Assembly (NCBI GenBank): GCA_015063445.1
Contig: SVUD01000078.1
Coordinates: forward strand, 1-5,814
Reading direction: 5' to 3'
DNA length: 5,814 nt
From: Oscillospiraceae bacterium
GTDB taxonomy: Bacteria > Bacillota_A > Clostridia > Oscillospirales > CAG-272
Shown: piece by piece, positions 1-5,814 of the stretch
Numbering within the stretch: the stretch's first letter is position 1
Layout of the letters: each line of letters starts with the position of its first letter
Made by a program: the position numbers and the translations under genes
Notes under the pieces: generated by a model
The model's database searches: none
What the model saw: only the letters and a program-made list of their open reading frames with translations
Told to the model about the DNA's origin: nothing

Positions 1-79
1 TAGCGGCACGGTTTCGCTGTGCGAAACATCTCATTTATGTCAACGTTCAAGCTCTTCTGCCGCTAATTCTCCGCAGGAC

Positions 80-111
80 ACGAACACCCCTCGGGGTAGT
101 TCGTCTTTTTT
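80..111 (+). terminator. Intrinsic terminator, repeat unit 1
   Basis: The stem pairs ACGAAC (80-85) with GTTCGT (99-104) and continues as ACCC/GGGT around a CTCG loop, with one bulged A at 98. It is followed by C and six T (106-111). This is the classical Rho-independent shape and acts on + strand transcripts only, because the other strand has no T-run after the stem. It would stop transcription entering from the left. Confidence 0.8.
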
Positions 112-242
112 GATTCTCTTGTGCTGAACGAACTTCGTCGCCGCAGGCGAGGAGGTCGAAACATAGCGGCACGGTTTCGCTGCGCGAAACATCTCATTTA
201 TGTCAACGCTCAAGCTCTTCTGCCGCTAATTCTCCGCAAGAC

Positions 243-275
243 ACGAACACCACTCGGGGTAGTTCGTCTTTTTTT
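243..275 (+). terminator. Intrinsic terminator, repeat unit 2
   Basis: This has the same design as the unit 1 terminator, with outer stem 243-248/262-267 and a seven-T run (269-275). A C-to-A change at 252 breaks one pair of the upper stem, so the hairpin is slightly weaker, while the T-run is one base longer. Confidence 0.75.
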
Positions 276-406
276 GATTCTCTTGTGCTGAACTAACTTC
301 GTCGCCGCAGGCGAGGAGGTCGAAACATAGCGGCACGGTTTCGCTGTGCGAAACATCTTATTTATGTCAACGCTCAAGCTCTTCTGCCGCTAATTCTCCG
401 CAGGAC

Positions 407-438
407 ACGAACACCCCTCGAGGCAGTTCGTCTTTTTT
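407..438 (+). terminator. Intrinsic terminator, repeat unit 3
   Basis: The outer stem ACGAAC/GTTCGT (407-412/426-431) is intact and six T follow (433-438). The upper stem is altered: G-to-A at 421 and T-to-C at 424 remove the ACCC/GGGT pairing and leave the palindrome CCTCGAGG, so only a shorter inner stem remains. It is probably still functional but weaker. Confidence 0.7.
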
Positions 439-569
439 GATTCTCTTGTGCTGAACTAACTTCGTCGCCGCAGGCGAGGAGTTCGAAACATAGCGGCACG
501 GTTTCGCTGTGCGAAACATCTCATTTATGTCAACGCTCAAGCTCTTCTGCCGCTAATTCTCCGCAGGAC

Positions 570-601
570 ACGAACACCCCTCGGGGTAGTTCGTCTTTTT
601 T
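570..601 (+). terminator. Intrinsic terminator, truncated repeat unit 4
   Basis: The sequence of the hairpin and T-run is identical to unit 1 (stem 570-575/589-594 with the ACCC/GGGT extension, T-run 596-601). It is the last element before the repeat ends at 609 and lies about 47 bp upstream of the -35 box of the next gene, so it separates that promoter from upstream transcription. Confidence 0.8.
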
Positions 602-647
602 GATTCTCTAACGTCAGACAACACCGGCTTTAAACTTTTATTTTCTG

Positions 648-676
648 TTGACTTTTCTTCTTTTATATGGTAAAAT
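648..676 (+). promoter_or_regulatory. SigA-type promoter for the GtaA-like gene
   Basis: The -35 box TTGACT (648-653, one mismatch to TTGACA) and -10 box TAAAAT (671-676, one mismatch to TATAAT) are exactly 17 bp apart. Transcription would start near 682-684, giving an untranslated leader of about 95 nt. The leader holds an imperfect inverted repeat, CAAAGC (716-721) with GCTTTG (733-738), extended by two more pairs past a bulge. No operator of a known regulator is recognised. Confidence 0.85.
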
Positions 677-762
677 CTAAACTGTGTTGATATGGTATTT
701 TGAGAAATTCAATGCCAAAGCGCACAATCAATGCTTTGCAAAATAGACAACAAATTTATTTT

Positions 763-770
763 AAAGAGGA
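763..770 (+). promoter_or_regulatory. Ribosome binding site that fixes the start at 778
   Basis: AAAGAGGA lies 7 nt before ATG 778. The open frame could begin earlier (TTG 700 or ATG 712), but neither has a comparable site, and the extra 26 residues have no place in a family whose members open close to the PAVP-ITIDPYFSVW motif. Confidence 0.85.
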
Positions 771-777
771 CAAAAAT

Positions 778-2694
778 ATGAAACTCAGAGCACCGGCAGT
801 TCCGATTATTACTATCGATCCTTATTTTTCCGTATGGGCTCCTGACGAAATTCTAAATTTCAGAGAGCTTGAGCATTGGACAAGGTCGAAAAACGATATT
901 TTGGGAAGAGTTTTTGTTGATGGCGTGGAATACTCATTTCTCGGTTATCACAGAAATATAAAGAAAATCAAGCAGATATCTCTTGATATCAACGCGCTTT
1001 CCACAAAGGCTGTTTTTGAAAACGAAAAAATCAAGCTTTACGTGGACTTCACTACACCTGTACTTCCCGATGATTACAATATTCTTACAAGACCTGTTTC
1101 CTATATGAGTGTAAGATATGAGAAAAATGACGCTTCAGTTAAAGATGTTTCCGTAAAGGTTATGATAGGAGATTCACTCTGCCTTAACAAGCGTAAGGAA
1201 GCGCCCGTTGTTGTCACGGAAAAGAGTTTCAACGGTATTACAGCAGTATCTATGGGGAACGAAACGCAGAATCCCCTCAACAAATGCGGTGACGATATCC
1301 GTATCGACTGGGGTTACGTTTATCTTGCGGTTGTTGGCGAAGCAAAATTCGACACACCCGCTTGCAACTGGACTAAGCTCGTTTCTCTCGAGGCAAAGGT
1401 TGAGCCTTCCGAAAAAAAGCTCTTTATGTTCGCTTATGATGATCTCGGAGCTTCTATAAATTATTTCGGCAAGAAGCTTTCTTCTTACTGGAATAAGGAC
1501 GGAAAAACCATTGAAGAGGCTATTACCGAGGCTGCGGCGGATTATACCACGCTTATGGAAAAATGCGACAAATTCTCGACCGATATGTATGAAAAGGCTT
1601 ACGCTGCCGGCGGTGAGAAATACGCAGAGCTTCTCTCTCTTGCATACAGACAGGTTATCGCCGCGCACAAGCTTGCGGTAGACGATAACGGAGATATTCT
1701 TTACATATCAAAGGAATGCTTCTCTAACGGCTGCGCCGCTACAGTTGACGTTTCCTATCCCTCAATTCCTCTCTTCCTCTACTATAATACCGAGCTTATT
1801 AAGGGTATGCTCCGTCCGATATACAAATTTGCCGCTTCTGATGCTTGGACCTACGATTACGCTCCTCACGACGCCGGACGCTATCCCCTCGTTACAGGTC
1901 AGGTTTACGGACTTAACCGTGAAACAGGAGAGCTTAAGCATCATATGCAGATGCCGGTTGAGGAATGCGGAAATATGATAATAATGGAAACAAACATTGC
2001 TATCGCTGACGGAAACGCCGATTTCGCAAGGACTCACTTCGATACGCTCAAGGGTTGGTGCGAATATCTTATCGAATACGGCGACGACCCCGAAAATCAG
2101 CTTTGCACCGACGACTTTGCGGGTCATCTCGCTCACAACTGCAACCTTTCTCTTAAGGCTATTATGGGTATCGTAGGTATGTCTATTCTCTCCGAGATGC
2201 TCGGAAACAAGGTGGAGAGCGAAAAGTACATGGCTATCGCCAAGGAGAAGGCGGCAAGCTGGTGCGAGCGCGCTGAAAATCCCGACGGCTCGTACAGACT
2301 AACCTTCGATAAGGAAGGCTCGTTCTCCATGAAATACAATATGGTTTGGGATAAAATCTGGGGTACGGGCGTATTTGGCGAAAAGGTATTCAAAAAGGAG
2401 ATCGCTTCCAACCTCACTAAGATAAACGACTACGGTATGCCGCTCGATTCAAGATGCGATCAGACAAAGTCAGACTGGCTCGTTTGGACGGCTACTATGG
2501 CAAAAACTCAGAGCGAATTCAAGAAGTTCATCACTCCTCTTTGGAACTTCTATAACGAGACTCCCGACAGACTCGTTATGACTGACTGGTATGATACCGT
2601 TTCAGGCACTCAGATAGGCTTCATCCATAGAACTGTTCAGGGCGGTCTTTTCATCAAGATGCTCGACGAATCCAAGAAGCTTAAAATCAAATAA
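778..2694 (+). CDS. Glutaminase A-like (GtaA family) six-hairpin protein
   Basis: This 638-residue protein belongs by motif to the GtaA/DUF4965 group. It opens with the DUF4964-type signature (residues 5-20, PAVPIITIDPYFSVW-like, then EHWT at 32-35 and VDGVEYSFLG at 47-56). A beta-rich DUF5127-like region follows to roughly 260, then the alpha/alpha six-hairpin part. Landmarks there are FSNGCAATVDVSYPSIPLF (315-333), APHDAGRYP (362-370), MPVEECGNM (392-400), TDDFAGHLAHN (444-454), PLDSR (555-559), KSDWLVWTA (564-572) and DWYDT (603-607). E396/E397 and D445/D446 are acidic candidates for the active site, an inference only. Fungal GtaA is a secreted glutaminase, but the N-terminus here (MKLRAPAVPI) is no signal peptide, so a cytoplasmic location is likely. 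Fold-related families are glycoside hydrolases, so the substrate is open and true glutaminase activity is unproven. It has its own promoter and SD, and its stop is followed by a possible weak terminator. Confidence 0.85.
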   Translation: MKLRAPAVPIITIDPYFSVWAPDEILNFRELEHWTRSKNDILGRVFVDGVEYSFLGYHRNIKKIKQISLDINALSTKAVFENEKIKLYVDFTTPVLPDDYNILTRPVSYMSVRYEKNDASVKDVSVKVMIGDSLCLNKRKEAPVVVTEKSFNGITAVSMGNETQNPLNKCGDDIRIDWGYVYLAVVGEAKFDTPACNWTKLVSLEAKVEPSEKKLFMFAYDDLGASINYFGKKLSSYWNKDGKTIEEAITEAAADYTTLMEKCDKFSTDMYEKAYAAGGEKYAELLSLAYRQVIAAHKLAVDDNGDILYISKECFSNGCAATVDVSYPSIPLFLYYNTELIKGMLRPIYKFAASDAWTYDYAPHDAGRYPLVTGQVYGLNRETGELKHHMQMPVEECGNMIIMETNIAIADGNADFARTHFDTLKGWCEYLIEYGDDPENQLCTDDFAGHLAHNCNLSLKAIMGIVGMSILSEMLGNKVESEKYMAIAKEKAASWCERAENPDGSYRLTFDKEGSFSMKYNMVWDKIWGTGVFGEKVFKKEIASNLTKINDYGMPLDSRCDQTKSDWLVWTATMAKTQSEFKKFITPLWNFYNETPDRLVMTDWYDTVSGTQIGFIHRTVQGGLFIKMLDESKKLKIK

Positions 2695-2719
2695 TTTTAA
2701 ATTTCAGCACCGAATATCA

Positions 2720-2768
2720 ATAAAAATGCAAATAATTGCTTACAAATTAGGCGTTTTTGCATTTTTAT
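2720..2768 (+). terminator. Possible AT-rich terminator after the GtaA-like gene
   Basis: A perfect 13-bp inverted repeat pairs 2720-2732 (ATAAAAATGCAAA) with 2756-2768. The 23-nt loop holds a further TAATT/AATTA pair (2733-2737/2745-2749). The 3' arm contains the T-runs, so the shape is terminator-like, but the stem has very little GC and the T-run lies within it. It may work in both directions, or be only a structured spacer. Confidence 0.4.
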
Positions 2769-2776
2769 CTTATAAT
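2747..2776 (+). promoter_or_regulatory. Possible promoter for the SGNH hydrolase / ABC genes
   Basis: A perfect -10 box TATAAT (2771-2776) lies 28 bp before ATG 2804. The best-placed -35 is only TTAGGC (2747-2752, 18-bp spacer, three of six matches), so strength is uncertain. The start would be near 2782-2784, leaving a leader of only about 20 nt. The 3' arm of the 2720-2768 inverted repeat lies inside the spacer. Confidence 0.45.
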
Positions 2777-2803
2777 ACAAGTTTATTAAATGGTATAAAT
2801 TTT

Positions 2804-3802
2804 ATGTGGAAATCAGATGTTTTTTCTTCTTACAAGGATAGGCTGAGAGTTCGTTTAAACGGTTGCTCCGAGGGCGGAAGCTTCTTTCTCATAGGTATTA
2901 CTGAAAACGCAACAGAAAAGGAAATATACAGAATTGATATCTCGGGCACCTTTAAGATAGACTACGAATTTGACCCTGTAAGTCTTGCTATTTACGAGGG
3001 TGTTAAGGAGTTTTACGCAGAGGTCTCGGGAGAGTGCCGTATTGACAAATGGAGCGTCGAAGATATTGAAGACGAAAAGGTCACAGCTTACGACGATGAA
3101 TGCTTTGTAAGCAACGGGCTCGTTTCGGTTATGCGGGAGGACGGCAGCGAAATACGTGTTTCCGTCATTCCCAAAAAGACGCTTTTCGTTGGAAACTCAA
3201 TACTGCTTGGAATGTTTTCAAGCTACGGTATGTGCGCCAGCGACAAAAATCACGATTACGCTTCCCTTATCGCCGCAAAAATCCTCGAGCTTTCGCCAAC
3301 ATCGACGTTTTCGAGGCTTTACGCTTCTCCCTTTGAGCATAGCGAAAGCACGGAAGCCTTTGACGAATGGTTTTACAATTCAATAAATCCAACCACGGAA
3401 AAGGAATCCTTCAAAAGCTTTGAGAGTGATCTTGATCTTATTGTTTTTCAGCTTATGGACAACGTAAACACGCCGGAAAAAAAGGAAGCCTTCAAGAAAA
3501 ACATGCCCGAGCTTTTAAGACGTGTTAAAGGGCTCTCGCCAAATGCGAGAATTATATGGGTATACGGTTGGTTTATGAAGCGGGATATCGTTGATTTTAT
3601 CAAGCAAACCTGCTCCGATTGGAAAATTGAGTCTCTTGATATTTCCTCCGCGCACAAAAAAGAAAACTATGCAAAATCCGGACAGATAAGCATAAATCCC
3701 GAGGGCGAGGAAATAGTTGTTAAGGACACCTGGATAACCCACCCGGGCAACGACGGAATGGCTGAGATAGCAAAAATGCTTACAAAGAAAATATTGGGTT
3801 AG
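2804..3802 (+). CDS. SGNH/GDSL-type hydrolase with N-terminal beta domain
   Basis: This 332-residue protein is predicted to be an esterase or deacetylase. Residues 1 to about 122 form a beta-strand-rich module, and the SGNH domain follows. Block I is LFVGNSILLG (127-136), with GNS replacing GDS and Ser132 the likely nucleophile. Block III is DLIVFQLMDNVNT (211-223), with Asn220 the oxyanion-hole residue. Block V is DTWITHPGNDGM (308-319), with His313 the catalytic base. The usual Asp three residues before His is Trp310; Asp308 could stand in, or the enzyme may use a Ser-His dyad. A beta module before an SGNH domain resembles carbohydrate esterase family 2, a structural analogy only. No signal peptide is seen. 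ATG 2804 is chosen over the in-frame ATG 2726 because the latter sits inside the 2720-2732 stem, upstream of the TATAAT box, and adds 26 residues without family features. Neither start has a good SD. The substrate is unknown, perhaps acylated sugars. Confidence 0.8.
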   Translation: MWKSDVFSSYKDRLRVRLNGCSEGGSFFLIGITENATEKEIYRIDISGTFKIDYEFDPVSLAIYEGVKEFYAEVSGECRIDKWSVEDIEDEKVTAYDDECFVSNGLVSVMREDGSEIRVSVIPKKTLFVGNSILLGMFSSYGMCASDKNHDYASLIAAKILELSPTSTFSRLYASPFEHSESTEAFDEWFYNSINPTTEKESFKSFESDLDLIVFQLMDNVNTPEKKEAFKKNMPELLRRVKGLSPNARIIWVYGWFMKRDIVDFIKQTCSDWKIESLDISSAHKKENYAKSGQISINPEGEEIVVKDTWITHPGNDGMAEIAKMLTKKILG

Positions 3803-3816
3803 AAACAATAGTTTTA

Positions 3817-3822
3817 TGAGGA
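3817..3822 (+). promoter_or_regulatory. Ribosome binding site supporting a TTG start at 3830
   Basis: TGAGGA lies 7 nt upstream of TTG 3830. The nearby ATG at 3816 is out of frame and meets TAA after three codons. The N-terminus read from TTG, MKKLKKFFRGYIK, is the usual basic amphipathic opening of this exporter family, so the TTG start is well supported. Confidence 0.8.
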
Positions 3823-3829
3823 TATAAGC

Positions 3830-5554
3830 TTGAAAAAACTAAAGAAATTTTTCAGAGGCTATATCAAGGAGAGCATACTCGGACCGCTTTTCAAGCTGCT
3901 TGAAGCGACACTCGAGCTTATCGTACCTCTCGTTATAGCCGCTATAATCGACAAAGGAATACTTACGGCTGACAAGCCCTACATTATTAAAATGTGCCTC
4001 GTTCTCGTTCTGCTCGGCGCTGTCGGTCTCGGGTTCTCCGTAACCGCTCAGTACTATGCGGCAAAGGCGTCATGCGGATTTTCGGCAAAAATGAGAAGTG
4101 CGCTTTTCTCGCACATCGAGACGCTTTCGTACAGTGAAATCGATACCATTGGTACGTCTACTCTCATAACGAGAATGACGAGCGACTCCAATCAGGTGCA
4201 AACCGGTATAAATCTTACGCTCAGACTTCTTTTACGCTCTCCGTTCGTTGTCTTTGGCGCAATGATAATGGCTTTTACAATTGATTTTAAATCGGCGCTT
4301 ACCTTTGCGGCGGTAATTCCCCTGCTCTCGCTGGTGGTATTCGGAATTATGCTTATTTCAATGCCGCTTTACAAAAAGGCGCAGACAAGACTTGACGCAG
4401 TTCTCAAAAAGACCCGTGAAAATCTTCACGGCGCACGTGTCATACGCGCTTTCTCACGTGAGGACGAGGAGATAAGCTCATTTAAGGAAAAAAACGAGTC
4501 GCTCACCGCTATTCAGAAGTTCGTAGGCAGGATATCCTCGCTTATGAATCCCGTTACCTATATACTCATTAACTTTGCGGTTATACTGCTTATTTATATC
4601 GGCGCTCTGCGAGTTGACGCAGGTGATCTGACGCAAGGTCAAGTGGTTGCGCTTTATAATTATATGGGACAGATACTCGTTGAGCTTATCAAGCTCGCAA
4701 ACCTCATAATCAGCATAAGCAAATCGCTTGCCTCGGCATCGCGCATTGAAGCTGTTTTCGATACCCAAAGCAGCATGGTCTTCGGAGATGAAGAGCTTTC
4801 CTCGGTTGGCGAGGGTATCGTTTTTGATAACGTTTCTTTAGTCTACCGAGGCGCTTCCGAAAGCTCGGTTTCAAGAATAAGCTTCACGGCAAAGCGCGGT
4901 GAAACCATTGGTATCATCGGCGGTACGGGCTCGGGCAAAACCTCGCTTATAAGTCTTATACCAAGATTTTACGACGCAACCGAGGGGGCGGTAAAAATCA
5001 ACGGAAAGAATATTTCCGAATACAAAAAATCCTCTCTCAGAGAAAAAATCGCGGTTGTTCCGCAAAACGCTTATCTTTTCTCGGGCACAATACGAGATAA
5101 TATACAGTTTGGTAAAAACGACGCGACCGACGAAGAGATTATCCGCGCTATCGAAATAGCGCAGGGAGCGGAAATAGTCAGCGCTAAGGGTGGTCTTGAC
5201 GCTTATGTTGAGCAGGGCGGTAAAAATCTTTCGGGCGGTCAGAGACAGCGTCTTACCATCGCAAGAGCCATCGTTAAGAAGCCCGAGATACTCATTCTCG
5301 ACGATTCCGCTTCGGCTCTCGACTACGCAACAGACGCAAGACTCAGACAGGCTATAAAGGAAAACACCGCCGAGTCAACCGTCTTTATCGTTTCTCAGAG
5401 AGCATCATCGGTTATGCACGCTGACAAGATACTCGTGCTTGACGACGGTGAATGCGTAAGCATGGGAACTCATGAGGAGCTTCTCAGAGACTCCGAGCTT
5501 TACCGCGAGATATATGAAACTCAATTCGGAACGGAGGGCTGCGGCAATGAATAA
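3830..5554 (+). CDS. ABC exporter half-transporter, degenerate-site subunit of a heterodimer
   Basis: This 574-residue protein has a type IV (B-subfamily exporter) membrane domain followed by an ATPase domain, a normal length for the family. Probable membrane helices are near residues 18-40, 51-73, 134-152, 156-178, 242-262 and 272-296. ATPase landmarks are an A-loop Tyr339, Walker A GGTGSGKT (364-371), Q-loop Gln412, signature LSGGQRQR (467-474), Walker B ILILDD (487-492) and D-loop SALD (495-498). The catalytic Glu after Walker B is Asp492, and the switch His is Gln523 (VSQRASS). This pair of changes is known from TM287 and similar degenerate-site subunits of heterodimeric multidrug exporters. 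The start is TTG with a good SD. It lies 27 bp after the hydrolase with no terminator between, so co-transcription is likely. The stop overlaps the start of the partner gene. Its cargo (drug, lipid or peptide) cannot be told from sequence. Confidence 0.93.
   Translation: MKKLKKFFRGYIKESILGPLFKLLEATLELIVPLVIAAIIDKGILTADKPYIIKMCLVLVLLGAVGLGFSVTAQYYAAKASCGFSAKMRSALFSHIETLSYSEIDTIGTSTLITRMTSDSNQVQTGINLTLRLLLRSPFVVFGAMIMAFTIDFKSALTFAAVIPLLSLVVFGIMLISMPLYKKAQTRLDAVLKKTRENLHGARVIRAFSREDEEISSFKEKNESLTAIQKFVGRISSLMNPVTYILINFAVILLIYIGALRVDAGDLTQGQVVALYNYMGQILVELIKLANLIISISKSLASASRIEAVFDTQSSMVFGDEELSSVGEGIVFDNVSLVYRGASESSVSRISFTAKRGETIGIIGGTGSGKTSLISLIPRFYDATEGAVKINGKNISEYKKSSLREKIAVVPQNAYLFSGTIRDNIQFGKNDATDEEIIRAIEIAQGAEIVSAKGGLDAYVEQGGKNLSGGQRQRLTIARAIVKKPEILILDDSASALDYATDARLRQAIKENTAESTVFIVSQRASSVMHADKILVLDDGECVSMGTHEELLRDSELYREIYETQFGTEGCGNE
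5533..5537 (+). promoter_or_regulatory. Ribosome binding site for the second ABC gene
   Basis: GGAGG lies 9 nt before ATG 5547, inside the last codons of the preceding gene. The site and the overlapping stop/start point to translational coupling of the two exporter subunits. Confidence 0.75.
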
Positions 5555-5814
5555 AAATACAAGCACCGTTTCAAAGGTTTTAAGGTATATCGGAAAATAC
5601 AAGCTGCTTATGCTCGTTTCGGCTGTTTTAGCTCTCGGAATAGTGGCTCTCACGCTTTACGTACCCATTCTTATAGGTAAATCCATTGACCTCATTATCG
5701 GCAAGGGGCTGGTTGACGTAAGCGGAATTTTAGAGCATCTTACAGCTGCGGGTATTCTCATACTCATAACAGCGCTTATGCAATGGATAATGAGTACCAT
5801 AAAACAAGATAACC
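5547..5814 (+). CDS. ABC exporter half-transporter, second subunit (partial, cut by window edge)
   Basis: ATG 5547 opens a frame that runs to the window edge without a stop, giving 89 residues. It overlaps the stop of the previous gene by 8 bp (ATGAATAA). The visible part is an N-terminal cytoplasmic segment (MNKNTSTVSKVLRYIGKYK), a first membrane helix (about 20-42), then PILIGKSIDLIIGKG, the usual TM1 exit loop of B-subfamily exporters (compare the PLVIAAIIDKGI stretch in the upstream partner), and a second helix (about 66-83). It is expected to be the catalytically competent partner, with a canonical Walker B Glu and switch His, but that part lies outside the window. The family assignment rests on this short segment plus the tight coupling. 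Confidence 0.85.
   Translation, partial: MNKNTSTVSKVLRYIGKYKLLMLVSAVLALGIVALTLYVPILIGKSIDLIIGKGLVDVSGILEHLTAAGILILITALMQWIMSTIKQDN

Larger units (their letters stand above)
1..609 (+). repeat. Tandem array of a 163-164 bp structured repeat (3 full units + 1 truncated)
   Basis: The units are 1-163, 164-327, 328-490 and a truncated 491-609. They differ at only a handful of positions (for example T/C at 46 against its equivalents, and one extra T in the T-run of unit 2). Each full unit contains, in order: an 8-bp closing pair TAGCGGCA/TGCCGCTA (1-8 with 58-65), inside it a perfect hairpin GTTTCGC-TGT-GCGAAAC (11-27), an intrinsic terminator (80-111), and a GC-rich hairpin with arms 132-142 and 146-156 around a GCA loop. 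The period is not a multiple of three and no open frame crosses the units, so the array is not coding. Unit 4 stops matching after position 609, losing the last hairpin. The window begins inside the array, so the true copy number is unknown. No repeat family is recognised. A dispersed clostridial intergenic palindromic repeat that has duplicated in tandem is the likeliest reading. Confidence 0.95.

Noticed and set aside
30..45. Reverse-strand promoter from TTGACA inside each repeat unit
   Set aside because: The complement carries a perfect TTGACA, but the sequence 17 bp downstream reads ACAGCG, with no -10 box in the correct range.
99..133. Attenuator-style alternative pairing of GTTCGT (99-104) with ACGAAC (128-133)
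   Set aside because: The second ACGAAC exists only in unit 1; units 2 and 3 have ACTAAC there, so the alternative pairing is not conserved.
1..609. CRISPR array
   Set aside because: The repeat unit is 163-164 bp and the whole unit is conserved; there are no short repeats alternating with unique spacers.
713..726. Catabolite (CcpA) cre site
   Set aside because: TGCCAAAGCGCACA breaks the cre consensus at three fixed positions, including the central CG placement.
700..777. N-terminal extension of the GtaA-like protein from TTG 700 or ATG 712
   Set aside because: There is no good SD for either start, the residues do not fit the family, and a clear SD precedes ATG 778.
1174..1668. Reverse-strand frame of 164 codons
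   Set aside because: It lies wholly inside the GtaA-like gene, has no recognisable domain or SD, and is explained as an antisense shadow of that gene.
2726..2803. N-terminal extension of the SGNH hydrolase as a signal peptide
   Set aside because: The 26 residues are encoded by AT-rich sequence inside an inverted repeat and upstream of a TATAAT box. The hydrophobic stretch is short and lacks a convincing cleavage site.

Overview
The window looks like chromosomal DNA of a low-to-mid-GC Firmicute, most likely an uncultured gut or rumen type Clostridia. This is inferred from textbook SigA-type promoter boxes, strong Shine-Dalgarno (SD) sites, a TTG start, and protein sequences that resemble clostridial families. 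Species cannot be named from the sequence.

Layout: (1) Positions 1-609 hold no gene. They are a tandem array of a 163-164 bp unit, three full copies plus a truncated fourth, about 96-98% identical by eye and probably continuing left of the window. Every unit carries a strong intrinsic terminator on the + strand and other inverted repeats. (2) A near-consensus promoter at 648-676 sits just after the array and drives a 638-residue glutaminase A-like protein (778-2694) of the DUF4964/DUF5127/six-hairpin/DUF1793 group. (3) An AT-rich intergenic gap (2695-2803) has a 13-bp inverted repeat overlapping a perfect TATAAT box. It is followed by a 332-residue SGNH hydrolase with an N-terminal beta-rich domain (2804-3802). 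(4) After 27 bp comes an ABC exporter half-transporter with a TTG start (3830-5554), and a second half-transporter overlaps it by 8 bp and runs off the right edge (5547-5814).

All genes read on the + strand. The array, with its four terminators, insulates the gene block from whatever lies upstream. The GtaA-like protein and the SGNH hydrolase both lack a convincing signal peptide, so they probably act in the cytoplasm. The two ABC genes form a translationally coupled pair. The first has Asp in place of the catalytic Glu after Walker B and Gln in place of the switch His, which marks it as the degenerate-site subunit of a heterodimeric exporter (TM287/BmrC-like). Whether the enzymes and exporter share a pathway cannot be told from sequence.

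The most unusual element is the structured, terminator-bearing tandem repeat. The protein-coding genes belong to recognisable families.
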